Shown: positions 37,006 through 45,648 of the stretch, one piece after another | Position numbering within the stretch: the first letter of the stretch is position 1 | How the letters are laid out: each line of letters begins with the position of its first letter | Origin: Achromobacter kerstersii | Lineage (GTDB): Bacteria; Pseudomonadota; Gammaproteobacteria; Burkholderiales; Burkholderiaceae_B | NCBI RefSeq assembly: GCF_902859595.1 | Contig: NZ_CADIJQ010000004.1 | Coordinates: forward strand, 416,107-480,106 | DNA length: 64,000 nt | Reading direction: 5' to 3' | Position numbers and translations under genes: made by a program | Notes under the pieces: generated by a model | Told to the model about the DNA's origin: nothing | Database searches by the model: none | The model's input: only the letters and a program-made list of their open reading frames with translations

Positions 37006-37638
37006 ATGGAACATTCGAACGGAATCAAGGTAACGCGGCGCGATCTGCTCAACGAGGCCGATTCAACTACGGCGGCGATGTCCAGCCGAGGCGCGCAAGC
37101 CGCCGCTGAGGTGACCGGCGCGGTTGTCACGTCCAAGATCACGCTCAAGGTCAATGGCCAGAAGAAGGCGCTTGATCTGGACCTTCGAACCACATTGCTG
37201 GACGCCTTGCGCGATCATCTTCATTTGACCGGGACCAAGAAAGGCTGTGATCACGGCCAATGTGGCGCCTGTACCGTCATTGTCAACGGACGCCGAATAA
37301 ACTCCTGTCTGACACTAGCCATCTTGCAAGACGGCGCGGACGTCACCACGATCGAAGGCTTGGGCACACCGGAATCGTTACATCCGATGCAGGCCGCCTT
37401 CATCAAGCATGACGGTTACCAGTGCGGATATTGCACCCCAGGGCAGATATGTTCTGCAGTCAGTGTTCTCGCTGAGATTAGGGAGGGCGTACCGAGTCAC
37501 GTGACGGGCGAGCTGACGATGCAGCCTCTATTGTCCATGGAAGAAATGCGCGAACGCATGAGCGGCAACATTTGCCGCTGCGGCGCTTATCCCAACATCA
37601 TTGATGCCATGACTGAAGTAGCCGGGAGCCAGGCATGA
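37006..37638 (+). CDS. paoA: Aldehyde oxidoreductase 2Fe-2S subunit (PaoA/YagT)
   Basis: A 210-residue iron-sulfur subunit of a xanthine-oxidase-family enzyme. The plant-type cluster is bound by CDHGQCGAC with a later C (INSCLTL), and the second cluster by CGYCTPGQ and NICRCGAY. An N-terminal TRRDLL resembles a twin-arginine signal, as in E. coli PaoA, but the hydrophobic stretch after it is weak. The enzyme would oxidise aldehydes to acids, probably in the periplasm. The next gene starts 4 bases before its stop. Confidence 0.9.
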   Translation: MEHSNGIKVTRRDLLNEADSTTAAMSSRGAQAAAEVTGAVVTSKITLKVNGQKKALDLDLRTTLLDALRDHLHLTGTKKGCDHGQCGACTVIVNGRRINSCLTLAILQDGADVTTIEGLGTPESLHPMQAAFIKHDGYQCGYCTPGQICSAVSVLAEIREGVPSHVTGELTMQPLLSMEEMRERMSGNICRCGAYPNIIDAMTEVAGSQA

Positions 37639-38585
37639 GAACGTTCACGTATGAGCGCGCGAGCACGCCTGCCGAGGCTGCGGCCGCGGCAGCTCGCACA
37701 CCAGGTGCCATGTTCATCGCTGGCGGCACTAATCTTCTAGACCTGATGAAGTTGCAGATCGAGAAACCCGCACATCTTATCGATGTGAACCGTCTGGCAC
37801 TCGATAAGATAGAACCCACATCTGAAGGCGGTCTGCGCGTTGGGGCGTTGGTACGCAACACCGATCTGGCCGCGCATGTCGACATAAGGCGCGACTACGG
37901 CGTTCTGTCGCGCGCACTGCTCGCTGGAGCTTCAGGGCAACTCCGCAACATGGCCACAACGGCCGGGAATCTAGTACAACGCACACGTTGCTCTTATTTC
38001 TACGATACAAACCAACCCTGTAACAAGCGCGAGCCGGGAAGCGGCTGCTCGGCGTTAGGCGGCTTTAGCCGGCATCACGCAGTGATTGGAGGGAGCGACG
38101 CCTGTATCGCGACACACCCCAGTGACATGGCTGTGGCGTTGCGAGTGTTGGATGCGTCCGTCGAGACAATCAAGCCGGATGGATCGGCACGAGTTATTCC
38201 GATTGCCAACCTTTATCGGGCCCCCGGAAGCACGCCGCACCTGGAAACGTTCCTAGAATCGGGTGAATTGATCACGGCCGTGACGCTGCCAAAACCTGTG
38301 GGAGGCCTCCAGGTCTACCGCAAAGTCCGCGACCGTGCTTCCTATGCCTTTGCGTTGGTTTCGGTGGCAGCCGTCGTTCAGCCCGATGGTACGGGACGCG
38401 TGGCCCTGGGTGGAGTTGCACACAAGCCATGGCGTGACGAACAAGCAGATCAACGGATGGCTCAAGGGGCCAAGGCTGTTGCCGACACCTTGTTCGCAGA
38501 CGCCACACCGACGCATGAAAACGCGTTCAAAGTGGTGTTGGCGGAGCGCACGATCGCTGCCGTTCTGGCTGAAGGAAGGAACTAG
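37635..38585 (+). CDS. paoB: Aldehyde oxidoreductase FAD subunit (PaoB/YagS)
   Basis: A 316-residue flavin subunit. The FAD site is seen as [13 protein letters not shown] near residue 35 and as [13 protein letters not shown] around 115. The four-cysteine pattern [20 protein letters not shown] is that of PaoB proteins with an extra 4Fe-4S cluster. Its start overlaps the stop of paoA and its stop is 3 bases before paoC, a tight operon. Confidence 0.9.
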   Translation: MRTFTYERASTPAEAAAAAARTPGAMFIAGGTNLLDLMKLQIEKPAHLIDVNRLALDKIEPTSEGGLRVGALVRNTDLAAHVDIRRDYGVLSRALLAGASGQLRNMATTAGNLVQRTRCSYFYDTNQPCNKREPGSGCSALGGFSRHHAVIGGSDACIATHPSDMAVALRVLDASVETIKPDGSARVIPIANLYRAPGSTPHLETFLESGELITAVTLPKPVGGLQVYRKVRDRASYAFALVSVAAVVQPDGTGRVALGGVAHKPWRDEQADQRMAQGAKAVADTLFADATPTHENAFKVVLAERTIAAVLAEGRN

Positions 38586-38588
38586 TCC

Positions 38589-40799
38589 ATGAAATTCGAT
38601 ACCCCCGCCACATCAAATCCGATCGACCAGATGAAAATTGTGGGCCAGCCCCACGACCGTATCGACGGCCCGCTTAAGACAACGGGTATCGCCCGCTATG
38701 CCTACGAACGTCATGATGCAGTGCCCGATGCTGCCTACGGCTTCGTGATCGGATCTGCCATAGCCAAAGGTCGAATTCGGTCCTTCAATTTGCAGGCTGC
38801 GGAACGTGCCCCTGGCGTGCTGACTATTGTTACGTACTTAAATGCCGGAAAGCTTGGGAAAGGGACCTATAACACCGCCAGACTATTGGCGGGTCCCGAG
38901 ATCCAGCATTATCACCAGGCCCTGGCTATAGTCGTGGCTGAAACCTTCGAGCAGGCCCGTGCGGCCGCCATGTTGATTCACGTTGATTACGAGCGCAGTG
39001 TGGGTGCGTTCGACATGAAGGCAGCATGCGACGACGCGGTAGTCCCGCCACCTATTTGGGGTGCCGATCCTGCCGACACGGCAGTAGGCGACTTTGCCGG
39101 CGCGTTCGCAAATGCCGAGGTGAAGCTGGATGCCATTTACACGACGCCGGACCAGACGCACGCCATGATGGAACCGCATGCGTCCACCGCGGCCTGGAAC
39201 GATGGCAAGTTGACGCTATGGACTGCGAACCAGATGATCGCGTGGACGGTGGGCGACGTCGCGAAGACCCTAGGGATCGCAAAAGAAAATGTTCGCTTGA
39301 TCGCACCCTACGTGGGTGGTGGTTTCGGCGGTAAGCTGTTCCTACGAGCGGACGCGTTGATGGCGGCACTAGGTGCACGCGCTGCCGGACGCCCTGTAAA
39401 AGTAGCGCTAATCCGCCCCTTCATCGCTAATAACACCGTGCATCGAGCCGCGACGATACAACGTATTCGTATTGGCACTGCAGCGGACGGCCGCATCAAG
39501 GCCATTGCTCATGAGACGTGGTCTGGTGACTTGCCCAACGGCTTGCCAGAAGCCGGCGCCATGCAAACGCGTTTGCTCTATGCAGGTGCTAATCGCTTGA
39601 CGTCTACGCGCCTCGCGGTAGTCGACCTTCCCGAGGCCAACGCCATGCGCGCGCCCGGGGAGGCACCCGGCTTGATGGCACTGGAAGTCGCCATGGATGA
39701 AGCAGCGCAGGCGTTGGGGATGGATCCCGTCGAGTTCCGCATCATTAATGACACGCAGGTCGATCCAGAGAACCCTGAGCGGCCATTCTCGCAGCGAAAT
39801 CTGAACGAATGCCTGCGATTGGGTGCTGAGCGTTTTGGATGGGGCAAGCGGAACGCTACGCCGGGACAGGTGCGGGATGGTCGCTGGCTGGTGGGGATGG
39901 GTGTGGCTGTCGGCCTGCGAAACAATCTAGTCATGAAATCAGCTGCGCGCGTACGCTTGAACGATTCCGGGAACTTGACGGTCGAAACAGACATGACCGA
40001 CATTGGCACCGGCAGCTATACGATCCTTGCGCAAACCGCAGCCGAAATGATGGGTGTGCCGCTGGAACGTGTAATGGTGCGCCTTGGCGATTCGAGTTTT
40101 CCGGTATCGGCTGGCTCGGGTGGGCAGTGGGGGGCCAATAGTGCCAGCTCAGGCGTTTACGCCGCTTGCGTCAAACTTCGACATGCTGTGGCCGAGCGGC
40201 TGGGTCTGGACCCTGCCACGGCCCAATTTTCTGATGGCGAGGTTCAAGACGGTGAACGTCGCTTTACCTTAGGGCAAGCGGCGGCTGAATCGGAGATAGT
40301 GGCTGAAGATGCGATAGAGTTCGGCGATTTGGACAAGCAGTACCAACAGTCCACGTTCGCGGCACACTTCGTGGAAGTCGGTGTGGATGAGGCGACAGCG
40401 GAAATTCGCATCCGTCGCATGCTGGCAGTATGTGCTGCGGGCCGAATCCTGAATCCGAAGTCGGCGCGCAGCCAAGTAATCGGCGGCATGACGATGGGAG
40501 TCGGGGCCGCCTTGATGGAAGAAATGGCGGTCGATAAGCGAATAGGCTTCTTCGTCAATCACGACCTAGCGGGCTACGAGGTGCCGGTGCACGCCGACAT
40601 CCCGCAGCAGGAAGTCATCTTTCTTGAAGAGAATGATCCCATCTCATCACCCATGAAAGCCAAAGGCGTAGGTGAACTGGGACTTTGCGGCGTGGCGGCA
40701 GCAATCGCCAACGCGGTGCAAAATGCCACGGGGGTACGGGTACGTGATTATCCCGTCACTTTGGACAAGCTGATTTCCAAGCTACCGGAATTCGCTTGA
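38589..40799 (+). CDS. paoC: Aldehyde oxidoreductase molybdenum subunit (PaoC/YagR)
   Basis: A 736-residue catalytic subunit carrying the molybdopterin cytosine dinucleotide cofactor. Landmarks are PYVGGGFGGKLFLRADALMA, NAMRAPGEAPGLMALEVAMD, GSGGQWGANSASSG and the base Glu696 in KGVGELGLCG. Length and motif order agree with E. coli PaoC. Its 3' end overlaps the convergent XdhC-type gene by 52 bases. Confidence 0.92.
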   Translation: MKFDTPATSNPIDQMKIVGQPHDRIDGPLKTTGIARYAYERHDAVPDAAYGFVIGSAIAKGRIRSFNLQAAERAPGVLTIVTYLNAGKLGKGTYNTARLLAGPEIQHYHQALAIVVAETFEQARAAAMLIHVDYERSVGAFDMKAACDDAVVPPPIWGADPADTAVGDFAGAFANAEVKLDAIYTTPDQTHAMMEPHASTAAWNDGKLTLWTANQMIAWTVGDVAKTLGIAKENVRLIAPYVGGGFGGKLFLRADALMAALGARAAGRPVKVALIRPFIANNTVHRAATIQRIRIGTAADGRIKAIAHETWSGDLPNGLPEAGAMQTRLLYAGANRLTSTRLAVVDLPEANAMRAPGEAPGLMALEVAMDEAAQALGMDPVEFRIINDTQVDPENPERPFSQRNLNECLRLGAERFGWGKRNATPGQVRDGRWLVGMGVAVGLRNNLVMKSAARVRLNDSGNLTVETDMTDIGTGSYTILAQTAAEMMGVPLERVMVRLGDSSFPVSAGSGGQWGANSASSGVYAACVKLRHAVAERLGLDPATAQFSDGEVQDGERRFTLGQAAAESEIVAEDAIEFGDLDKQYQQSTFAAHFVEVGVDEATAEIRIRRMLAVCAAGRILNPKSARSQVIGGMTMGVGAALMEEMAVDKRIGFFVNHDLAGYEVPVHADIPQQEVIFLEENDPISSPMKAKGVGELGLCGVAAAIANAVQNATGVRVRDYPVTLDKLISKLPEFA

Positions 40800-41794
40800 T
40801 TCTCACCGCCCTGCAACACGGACATTTTGGTGGGCAGGGTGACCCTATTCTTCACTGCGATAACCTCAGCCATGATGCTCACTGCTATCTCGGCTGGGGT
40901 TTTACTCCCGATATGAATGCCGACCGGGCCGCGTAGTCGAGAGAGGGATTCTTCAGTCTCATCAAAATACTCGATCATGCGGTTACGGCGATTGGTGCTG
41001 TTACGGCGCGAGCCGATTGCGCCGATATAAAACGCGGGACTGTGCAAAGCCTCCAACAGCGCTAGGTCATCAAGCTTCGGGTCATGACTAAGTGCAATGA
41101 TGCAAGTACGCAAATCTGGCATGAACGCAGTGACTGCGTCATCGGGCATCACGGTGAGTTTGCGCACCCCAGGCACCGCCCATGTACTCATGTATTCAAC
41201 GCGAGGGTCGCAGACGGACACAGTAAAGCCGTTGAATAGTGCCATGGTGCTTAGATATTCAGCCAGCGGACCAGCGCCTATCAACAGCATGCGATATCCC
41301 GGGCCCAGAATGCTGGTCATTCGCTCACCGTTGAAGGTCAGTTCATCGGGGGTGTCCGTGTGCTCCAGCGAAACCTCTCCGTCTTTGCGCGAAACGATGC
41401 GTCGAACCAATTGGCCGTCGTCCATCCTTCGGACCAGCTCATCCAGTTGAGCATGGTCAGGATTAAATTCCAACAGCAGTTCCAGCGTCCCGCCGCAGGG
41501 CAAACCAAACCGATGAGCTTCGTCGCTGTCAATGCCGTAACGAACCACCTCCGGCAGGCGGTCTGCAATGGGGCCACCGCCATGAACACGGGAGTGACGG
41601 GCGATCAAATCATCTTCAATGCACCCCCCTGAAACAGAGCCTACGATTCGCCCGTCGTCACACAGCGCCATCATGGCGCCTACAGGACGGGGGGACGAGC
41701 CCCAGGTTCTTACCACAGTGGCCAGCAATGCAGGGGTGTTGGCAGCACGCCAGTCCCTGAGGCTGCGCAGGACCGCAACATCCATGCTATCCAT
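40748..41794 (-). CDS. XdhC/PaoD-type molybdenum cofactor chaperone
   Basis: A 348-residue protein of the XdhC family. The N-terminal domain has RTWGSSPRPVGAMM and GSVSGGCIEDDL; the C-terminal Rossmann domain has LLIGAGPLAEYLSTMALFNG and FYIGAIGSRRNSTNRR. Such proteins insert and protect the sulfurated cofactor of the partner enzyme. In E. coli paoD follows paoC in the same direction, whereas here it is convergent and overlapping, so it must have its own promoter. The start at 41785 is a possible alternative. Confidence 0.85.
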   Translation of the reverse strand: MDSMDVAVLRSLRDWRAANTPALLATVVRTWGSSPRPVGAMMALCDDGRIVGSVSGGCIEDDLIARHSRVHGGGPIADRLPEVVRYGIDSDEAHRFGLPCGGTLELLLEFNPDHAQLDELVRRMDDGQLVRRIVSRKDGEVSLEHTDTPDELTFNGERMTSILGPGYRMLLIGAGPLAEYLSTMALFNGFTVSVCDPRVEYMSTWAVPGVRKLTVMPDDAVTAFMPDLRTCIIALSHDPKLDDLALLEALHSPAFYIGAIGSRRNSTNRRNRMIEYFDETEESLSRLRGPVGIHIGSKTPAEIAVSIMAEVIAVKNRVTLPTKMSVLQGGENQANSGSLEISLSKVTG

Positions 41795-42184
41795 CTTGAA
41801 TTCCTATGTGTTGTGGTCAGAAGTATGCCGCGCATAGGGCGTACCCCGTTTGCCTAATTCGTTGATTCTGTTGCCCGATTCGCGCTCGTCCAAGCCACAG
41901 GTAGCGCTTCCCCCCGCAACGATAGTTGCCGAGGAGGTCGTCAAAATTCTCGTCTCAAGCCGTGTTAGGAGCTGCATCGGTTTTCGAGGTTTGGCGTATC
42001 AACGGCGCAGCGCCTATCAATCGTGTTGATGCCCCACCCTTGAGGCGTTCGGTCAACAAGGATGCACCTTCGATTCAGCGCGAACTGCAACAGCCGAATG
42101 AATGCACCGTAGGAAGCAGTCGCGCCCGCCCAAGGTCGAATGACTGCTATGGGTCGGCTGGCCACCCTCCGTAGGGGCACACTG
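41795..42184. other. Intergenic leading into recombinase module
   Basis: No gene supported. From about 42153 the sequence matches the leader of the 17264 recombinase (GGGTCGGC, CCCTCCGTAGGGGCACACTG), marking the 5' edge of the duplicated unit. Confidence 0.45.
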
Positions 42185-42210
42185 AATCTCCCTTTACTCA
42201 AAAGGAGATT
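42185..42210 (+). promoter_or_regulatory. Hairpin occluding the recombinase ribosome-binding site
   Basis: AATCTCCCTTT pairs with AAAAGGAGATT around ACTC, ending 3 bases before the ATG. It is the counterpart of the structure at 17235-17260, with the pairing kept and the loop changed. Confidence 0.65.
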
Positions 42211-42213
42211 GTC

Positions 42214-42840
42214 ATGGAATCCGCGAATGCCGCCGTTGGCCGCCGTGCGCCATGGAACAAGGGAAAGCTGACCGGGCAGAAGCCGCCCCTAAAGCTCCGA
42301 GAAATTTGGGCAATTCGAATGAGACTTCAGATGGCTTCGAACACCCGGGAACTCGCGATGTTCAATCTCGCAATTGATAGCAAGCTTCGAGCGTGCGATC
42401 TTACGAGATTGCAGGTACAGGACATCCGTCACGGAAGCCACGTTGCCGCGCGAGCTACCGTCATGCAACAGAAGACCCAGCGTCCGGTCCAATTCGAGAT
42501 TACGGAGCAAACCCGTGAGAGCCTTGAAGCATGGATCCAAGCGCGAGGGCTAAAGGCGGCGGATTTTCTGTTTCCGAGCCGGTTGCATACGTCGCCACAT
42601 CTATCGACGCGGCAGTACGCCCGGATCGTGCATCGCTGGGTCGCATCGATTGGCCTAGACGATACCGCATATGGAACCCACACTATGCGCCGTACAAAAG
42701 CCTCTCTGATCTACCGCAGGACGAAGAATCTTCGGGCTGTACAGCTCCTGCTCGGGCATACGAAGCTGGAAAGCACAGTTCGCTACCTTGGCATCGAGGT
42801 TGACGATGCCCTTGAGATGGCTGAACAAACAGAGGTTTGA
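42214..42840 (+). CDS. Compact tyrosine recombinase, copy 3
   Basis: A 208-residue recombinase with the same catalytic set as the 17264 copy: Arg59, Lys87, His156, Arg159, His182 and Tyr191. The 12 amino-acid differences lie mostly in the N-terminal 45 residues and avoid the catalytic motifs, suggesting both copies are under purifying selection or recently duplicated. The leader hairpin and the hairpin after the stop are preserved. The molecular substrate is unknown. Confidence 0.9.
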   Translation: MESANAAVGRRAPWNKGKLTGQKPPLKLREIWAIRMRLQMASNTRELAMFNLAIDSKLRACDLTRLQVQDIRHGSHVAARATVMQQKTQRPVQFEITEQTRESLEAWIQARGLKAADFLFPSRLHTSPHLSTRQYARIVHRWVASIGLDDTAYGTHTMRRTKASLIYRRTKNLRAVQLLLGHTKLESTVRYLGIEVDDALEMAEQTEV

Positions 42841-42847
42841 TGCATCC

Positions 42848-42875
42848 TGGCCGGCGAGCGGTCGCTTGCCGGCCA
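42848..42875 (+). terminator. Conserved hairpin after recombinase copy 3
   Basis: TGGCCGGCGAGCG pairs with CGCTTGCCGGCCA, 8 bases after the stop codon. It is the homologue of the hairpin at 17899-17924, again without a T-run. Confidence 0.45.
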
Positions 42876-43071
42876 AACGCTGCCGGTCAGCATTTATTCT
42901 TGCCTGCCAGCTTCAGGCTCAAAGCAGTCGTTAGCAGTCGCACCAGCTAATACGTAACTCAGGTGCGATAGACTGCCACGCATCTCCCGACTCGGGGTTG
43001 CCTACCGGAACAAACCGCTCTACCGAATGCAAGCTTCAGATAATTAGACTGCTAAGCCACTCTTACTGATC

Positions 43072-44046
43072 ATGCAACAGACGAAACGCCACCATTACGT
43101 GCCCAAGGCCTATTTGAAGGCCTTCTGCGACGACCAGGGCAAGCTCCTTGTGTATCGCAAGGATGCGCCCACCCAGCCGTTGCACCAGGTACCTGACGCG
43201 ACCCAGTTCCGTAGATATTATTATTCTCAGCCCATCCCGGACGGAGGCCAGGACAACAACACGCTGGAAGCCGCGTTTTCCTCCATCGAGACTCATTGGC
43301 CGGCAACCGTGGCTAAACTGCATGCTCGTAGCGATGCGAACGACCGGCTGGAGAACATTTTTCATTTCATTGCTCTGCAGCGCGTTCGGGTGCCGGCAAG
43401 TCGTGACATGGCCGAGTCGATGCTCGCCCAGACTGTCAAGGACGCGATGAGGTCCATGCAGGCCATCGGCGAGATGCCGCCGCTACCCAAGTGCCTCGAG
43501 GACTTGCCGAACCAAGTGCAGATCGCCATCGACCCCCACAGGTCCATTCATGCCATGGTGTCAATGCTGCACGGCATGGAGAAACTCTTTTCGTTGATCG
43601 GCTTGGTGGCAGTCCACAACAACACCGGGGTTCCGTTCATCACAAGTGACAACCCTGTGTTGTGGTTTGACCCGTCGTTGCCATTCGATGAGCAACGTCC
43701 GTACACTCTTCAGCCGGGTGGGCCTATCTTCCTCGTGTTTCCGGTCAGCCCGAAGCTCGCTCTTATCGGCTCGACGCAGAGCAAAGAGATTTTCGGAACC
43801 CACGGCCTGCAGCATAGCGAGGTACCAAACGAGGATATGGTCTATGCCATTAACAGTCAGGTCTGCCGCTTTGCCTACGAAGCCGTCATCACTCAAGAAG
43901 CTGGATGGGAAGAGCTAATTGCCGAGTACGCCGGGGTGTCGCCAGTGCACGAAGCAGTCAATATCCCTACAGCCAAGGGTATGGCAACCATGCATAGGCT
44001 GGCTTTCGGCCCTCGTGTAGCTAAGCCAAAATGGACGCGTAACTAG
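43072..44046 (+). CDS. DUF4238 domain protein
   Basis: A 324-residue protein with the DUF4238 N-terminal signature TKRHHYVPKAYLKAFCD and the middle GVPFITSDNPVLWFDPS. DUF4238 proteins are of unknown function and often occur on mobile islands. No membrane segment or signal peptide. No strong ribosome-binding site precedes the ATG. It lies between a recombinase and the NERD-kinase-helicase operon, but is convergent with the latter. Confidence 0.8.
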   Translation: MQQTKRHHYVPKAYLKAFCDDQGKLLVYRKDAPTQPLHQVPDATQFRRYYYSQPIPDGGQDNNTLEAAFSSIETHWPATVAKLHARSDANDRLENIFHFIALQRVRVPASRDMAESMLAQTVKDAMRSMQAIGEMPPLPKCLEDLPNQVQIAIDPHRSIHAMVSMLHGMEKLFSLIGLVAVHNNTGVPFITSDNPVLWFDPSLPFDEQRPYTLQPGGPIFLVFPVSPKLALIGSTQSKEIFGTHGLQHSEVPNEDMVYAINSQVCRFAYEAVITQEAGWEELIAEYAGVSPVHEAVNIPTAKGMATMHRLAFGPRVAKPKWTRN

Positions 44047-44278
44047 ACTGAGGGGCTCGCAACCGTTGTTGGCGATTCTTGCGGTGACGAGAGAGGGGCC
44101 TCTGCTGAACATGCCAACAGCGCGACGCTCCGACGGCCCCTTTCGATCTAGTACTGGACAGGATATTCGAAGTCGTCAATTCCAACTTCAGTCGCGCCGC
44201 GGAAGAATTGCCGTATTGTTCCAGCGAGGGCGGGTATCTGGGGAAGACCTGGGATTCATACAACTTTGAAGGATCGGG
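44047..44278. other. Convergent intergenic stretch
   Basis: About 230 bases between the convergent DUF4238 gene and the operon at 44279. No clear terminator or gene. Confidence 0.3.
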
Positions 44279-45643
44279 CTAGCGACCAGGTTGTGGCCAT
44301 AAGCGGGTGCCTTCACGAACCAACTCACTAATGCCGCTCAATTCTGCGATTCGCCTAACCTGCGCCTGGTCATTGGTCGCGTAGCCAATTGGTACACATA
44401 CGGACTCGCTTAGCGCAACCATCACCGAAACGACGGCAACGCGCTCAGCGATGAGGACCACCTCAAGCGCTGTTGGCACCTTTTTTGTCGGTGCACGGAC
44501 CCCCATGTCGAAGACTCGGCTGAACGTCCGGGACAAAGCGTCCGTCACCGAGGCTGGGGAGATCACCACGGATGAGAGAGTCCCCCCTTTTGTCCGTGCT
44601 CTGATGACGCCGCGCAATGCTTCGAGGGTCACCGGCACATCCTCCGTTGCCCCCCACAGCGAACCGCCGGGTCTGAGCCACCAAGTTTGCCAACAATGAT
44701 CCGCACTGGTGTCCAACGCAGCATCCTCAAGCAGTTCGGCAATGGCTCGACGGTTGCGTTCGACGTAGGGATATCCCACCAGAGGTACTGTGCCGCTCGT
44801 ACTGTGATTCATTTCCTGCTGGAACCAGGCAGCCAAGTCGAAATGCCCCTTTTCTCCTAACCACTGTGACCAGTCACGGTGGTTGAACATTCGGGCGAAT
44901 TCGTTGGAGGAAGCTTGGCTTGGGTTGACGTGTTCCAGCTTGCGTAGCTCGATGGACATTGCCTCAGTGAGTTGCTTTCCTCGCGCCTTCGAATCCGCCC
45001 CGCGCAGATTCAAATGTGACTCAAGTCTGGGTTCGCCTTGCAAAGTCAGCCGCTCGCTACCTCCGATCTGAACAAAGCTGTAGCGGCCGGCGTGCACATC
45101 AAGGATGGAGTAAAGGCTCCACTGATCCGCCTGCTGATCATTGCGCGCGATTCGCAAGTAGTCCCGGAAATTGTCATGGAATGCCGCACGGGCCCCTGCA
45201 TTATCAATCTGCTGACGAAGAGGAAGCGGAATAAGGTGTTGGACGTTGCGCAGTCCGCGACCACTGACCATGTGCTTTGTCACCAGATCGAACCAAACGT
45301 CCGCGTTCAACGGTTCTGCGACAGTGATGGTCGGCGCGTCTTCCGTAGATGTTCGAAACATCTCCTTCGCTGAGGGGTGCAAGCTTAAACAATCTCCATC
45401 CACCATGACCAAGCTGCGTGATTGGAGGTCAGATATCGCGATGCCGAGGTCTCGGCCTTCAAAGCCGAAGAAGCGAGCCAGCCTGTCCGCTGAAATGGAC
45501 TTCACCACTAAAAGCGTTTTTAGGATGAACTCATCCACCATAGGCAGCCGACGCTCCTTCGTTCTCTCGGCCGAGATTACAAACTGGCGGCAGGGAAGGT
45601 TGAACCCAAACGTATTTGTCTCGAAGGTATTGTTCTGGTACAT
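44279..45643 (-). CDS. Partner protein of the NERD-kinase-helicase gene, unknown family
   Basis: A 454-residue soluble protein. Residues 35-95 read like a winged helix (EFILKTLLVVKSISADRLAR, then AISDLQSRSLVMVDGD), with charged and aromatic stretches after it (FARMFNHRDWSQWLGEKGHF, HCWQTWWLRPGGSLWG). I do not recognise a family. The gene starts 5 bases after the stop of the helicase gene, and its GGAGG lies inside the end of that gene, so the two are translationally coupled. It may recognise nucleic acid or bring the kinase-helicase to its target; this is inference. Confidence 0.72.
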   Translation of the reverse strand: MYQNNTFETNTFGFNLPCRQFVISAERTKERRLPMVDEFILKTLLVVKSISADRLARFFGFEGRDLGIAISDLQSRSLVMVDGDCLSLHPSAKEMFRTSTEDAPTITVAEPLNADVWFDLVTKHMVSGRGLRNVQHLIPLPLRQQIDNAGARAAFHDNFRDYLRIARNDQQADQWSLYSILDVHAGRYSFVQIGGSERLTLQGEPRLESHLNLRGADSKARGKQLTEAMSIELRKLEHVNPSQASSNEFARMFNHRDWSQWLGEKGHFDLAAWFQQEMNHSTSGTVPLVGYPYVERNRRAIAELLEDAALDTSADHCWQTWWLRPGGSLWGATEDVPVTLEALRGVIRARTKGGTLSSVVISPASVTDALSRTFSRVFDMGVRAPTKKVPTALEVVLIAERVAVVSVMVALSESVCVPIGYATNDQAQVRRIAELSGISELVREGTRLWPQPGR

Positions 45644-45648
45644 ACTTA

